Shown: positions 62,700-64,000 of the stretch, piece by piece
How positions within the stretch are numbered: the stretch's first letter is position 1
Layout of the letters: every line of letters starts with the position of its first letter
Assembly (NCBI RefSeq): GCF_003231305.1
Contig: NZ_QKVM01000008.1
Location: 79,343-143,342 of the forward strand
DNA: 64,000 nucleotides
From: Pseudomonas sichuanensis
GTDB taxonomy: Bacteria > Pseudomonadota > Gammaproteobacteria > Pseudomonadales > Pseudomonadaceae
Direction: 5' to 3'
Made by a program: the position numbers and the translations under genes
The notes under the pieces: model-generated
The model's database searches: none
What the model was told of the DNA's origin: nothing
Seen by the model: the letters and a program-made list of their open reading frames with translations, nothing else

Positions 62700-63983
62700 A
62701 TGTCCCGTTCCGAAGCCCTGTTCGCCCAAGCCCAGAAGCACATCCCCGGCGGCGTCAACTCGCCGGTCCGCGCTTTCAAGAGCGTCGGCGGCACTCCGCT
62801 GTTCTTCAAGCACGCCGAAGGCGCCTACGTCGTCGACGAGGATGACAAGCGCTATGTCGACTACGTCGGTTCCTGGGGCCCGATGATCCTCGGCCACGCC
62901 CACCCGCAGGTACTGGACTCGGTGCGCAAACAGCTGGAGCACGGCCTGTCCTACGGCGCCCCGACCGCCATGGAAACCGAGATGGCCGACCTGGTCTGCT
63001 CGCTGGTGCCGTCGATGGAGATGGTGCGCATGGTCAGCTCCGGCACCGAAGCCACCATGAGCGCCATCCGCCTGGCCCGTGGCTACACCGGCCGTGACGC
63101 CATCATCAAGTTCGAAGGCTGCTACCACGGCCATTCCGACAGCCTGCTGGTCAAGGCCGGCTCGGGCCTGCTGACCCAGGGCGTGCCCAGTTCTGCCGGC
63201 GTACCGGCGGACTTCGCCAAGCACACCCTGACGCTGCCGTTCAACGACATCGCCGCGGTCGAGAAAACCCTCGCCGACGTCGGCCAGACCGTGGCCTGCA
63301 TCATCGTCGAGCCGGTGGCCGGCAACATGAACTGCGTACCACCGGCGCCGGGTTTCCTCGAAGGCCTGCGCGCGCTGTGCGACAAGCACGGCGTAGTGCT
63401 GATCTTCGACGAAGTGATGACCGGCTTCCGTGTCTCCCTCGGCGGTGCCCAGGGCTACTACGGCATCACCCCTGACCTTTCGACCTTCGGCAAGATCGTC
63501 GGCGGCGGCATGCCGGTCGGCTGCTTCGGCGGCAAGCGCGAGATCATGGGCTGCATCGCCCCGCTCGGCCCGGTCTACCAGGCCGGCACCCTGTCCGGTA
63601 ACCCGCTGGCCATGGCGGCCGGCCTGACCACCCTCAAGCTGATCAGCCGCCCGGGCTTCCACGACGAGCTCAGCGCCTACACCAGCCGCATGCTCGACGG
63701 CCTGCAGCAGCGCGCCGATGCCGCTGGCATCCCGTTCGTCACCACGCAGGCGGGCGCCATGTTCGGCCTGTACTTCAGCGGCGCCGATGACATCGTCACC
63801 TTCGACGACGTGATGGCCAGCGATGCAGACCGCTTCAAGCGCTTCTTCCACCTGATGCTCGAAGGCGGCGTGTACCTGGCGCCGAGTGCGTTCGAGGCGG
63901 GCTTCACCTCCATCGCCCACGGCGACAAGGAGCTGCAGATCACCCTGGATGCGGCCGAGCGGGCATTCGCCAAGCTCAAGTAA
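62700..63983 (+). CDS. hemL: Glutamate-1-semialdehyde 2,1-aminomutase
   Basis: The 427-aa PLP enzyme makes 5-aminolevulinate for heme. PLP-lysine lies in [25 protein letters not shown] holds the cofactor aspartate; [20 protein letters not shown] and [15 protein letters not shown] are family motifs. AGAGAAGATCCC precedes the ATG, 17 bp after thiE, so the three genes are probably one operon. Confidence 0.97.
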   Translation: MSRSEALFAQAQKHIPGGVNSPVRAFKSVGGTPLFFKHAEGAYVVDEDDKRYVDYVGSWGPMILGHAHPQVLDSVRKQLEHGLSYGAPTAMETEMADLVCSLVPSMEMVRMVSSGTEATMSAIRLARGYTGRDAIIKFEGCYHGHSDSLLVKAGSGLLTQGVPSSAGVPADFAKHTLTLPFNDIAAVEKTLADVGQTVACIIVEPVAGNMNCVPPAPGFLEGLRALCDKHGVVLIFDEVMTGFRVSLGGAQGYYGITPDLSTFGKIVGGGMPVGCFGGKREIMGCIAPLGPVYQAGTLSGNPLAMAAGLTTLKLISRPGFHDELSAYTSRMLDGLQQRADAAGIPFVTTQAGAMFGLYFSGADDIVTFDDVMASDADRFKRFFHLMLEGGVYLAPSAFEAGFTSIAHGDKELQITLDAAERAFAKLK

Positions 63984-64000
63984 CACGCTTACCAGTACCG

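Overview
The window looks like a Pseudomonas chromosome of the P. putida / P. entomophila type. Most of it is GC-rich. Clues are the many REP palindromes of the form GCGGG[G/C]AAGCCCGCTCCCAC between genes, and the linked thiD-thiE-hemL, amn-rluE, gudP-gudD and piuC blocks. No rRNA, tRNA, CRISPR array or intact insertion sequence was seen.

Layout. (1) Positions 1-5700 are an AT-richer accessory patch: a truncated KAP-family P-loop NTPase, a DGQHR (DndB-like) protein, and a two-gene unit of a MazG-like nucleotide pyrophosphohydrolase and a PD-(D/E)XK-like nuclease/DUF2075 helicase. It resembles a defence island. (2) Positions 6023-15506 are one tightly coupled minus-strand operon that looks like an uncharacterised biosynthetic cluster. 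In transcription order it holds an SGNH hydrolase, a 31-aa lysine-rich micro-ORF, a 701-aa heme-oxygenase-like diiron oxidase, a NodU/TobZ-type carbamoyltransferase, a 38-aa membrane micro-ORF, an Fe(II)/2-oxoglutarate dioxygenase, two ATP-grasp ligases, a 50-aa micro-ORF and a LysE-type exporter. A bidirectional terminator at 5909-5938 separates it from the island. (3) Positions 16-25 kb hold a DHA2 efflux pump with a divergent LysR regulator, a DUF1016 PD-(D/E)XK protein, a GABA-type permease, and glucarate catabolism (gudP-gudD) with a divergent GntR regulator and two TTGT-N3-ACAA operator candidates. (4) Positions 25.6-33.8 kb form a siderophore uptake locus: TonB receptor, PiuC-type dioxygenase and an ABC importer in one operon, divergent from a two-component system. 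(5) From 34 to 64 kb the genes are mostly core or housekeeping: alcohol dehydrogenase, HAD phosphatase, tesB, GNAT, histidine phosphatase, HDAC-like hydrolase, TIGR03862 flavoprotein, rhlE, EamA exporter with an AsnC regulator, NYN nuclease, DUF2076, YciC, hrpB, CDF transporter, TetR/MFS pair, Lrp regulator, DUF2788, rluE, amn, AidB-like dehydrogenase, 7TM histidine kinase, thiD, thiE and hemL.

How they work together. The most interesting unit is the 6-15.5 kb operon. It combines two peptide/amide-bond ligases, two different non-heme iron oxygenases, a carbamoyl transferase, an amino-acid-type exporter and three micro-ORFs. This suggests a small carbamoylated, oxidised amino acid or peptide product. 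The product and its assembly order are inference. A second point is a cluster of four exact DnaA-box 9-mers (39238-39961), two of them in a roughly 107-bp tandem duplication and two inside a coding region.
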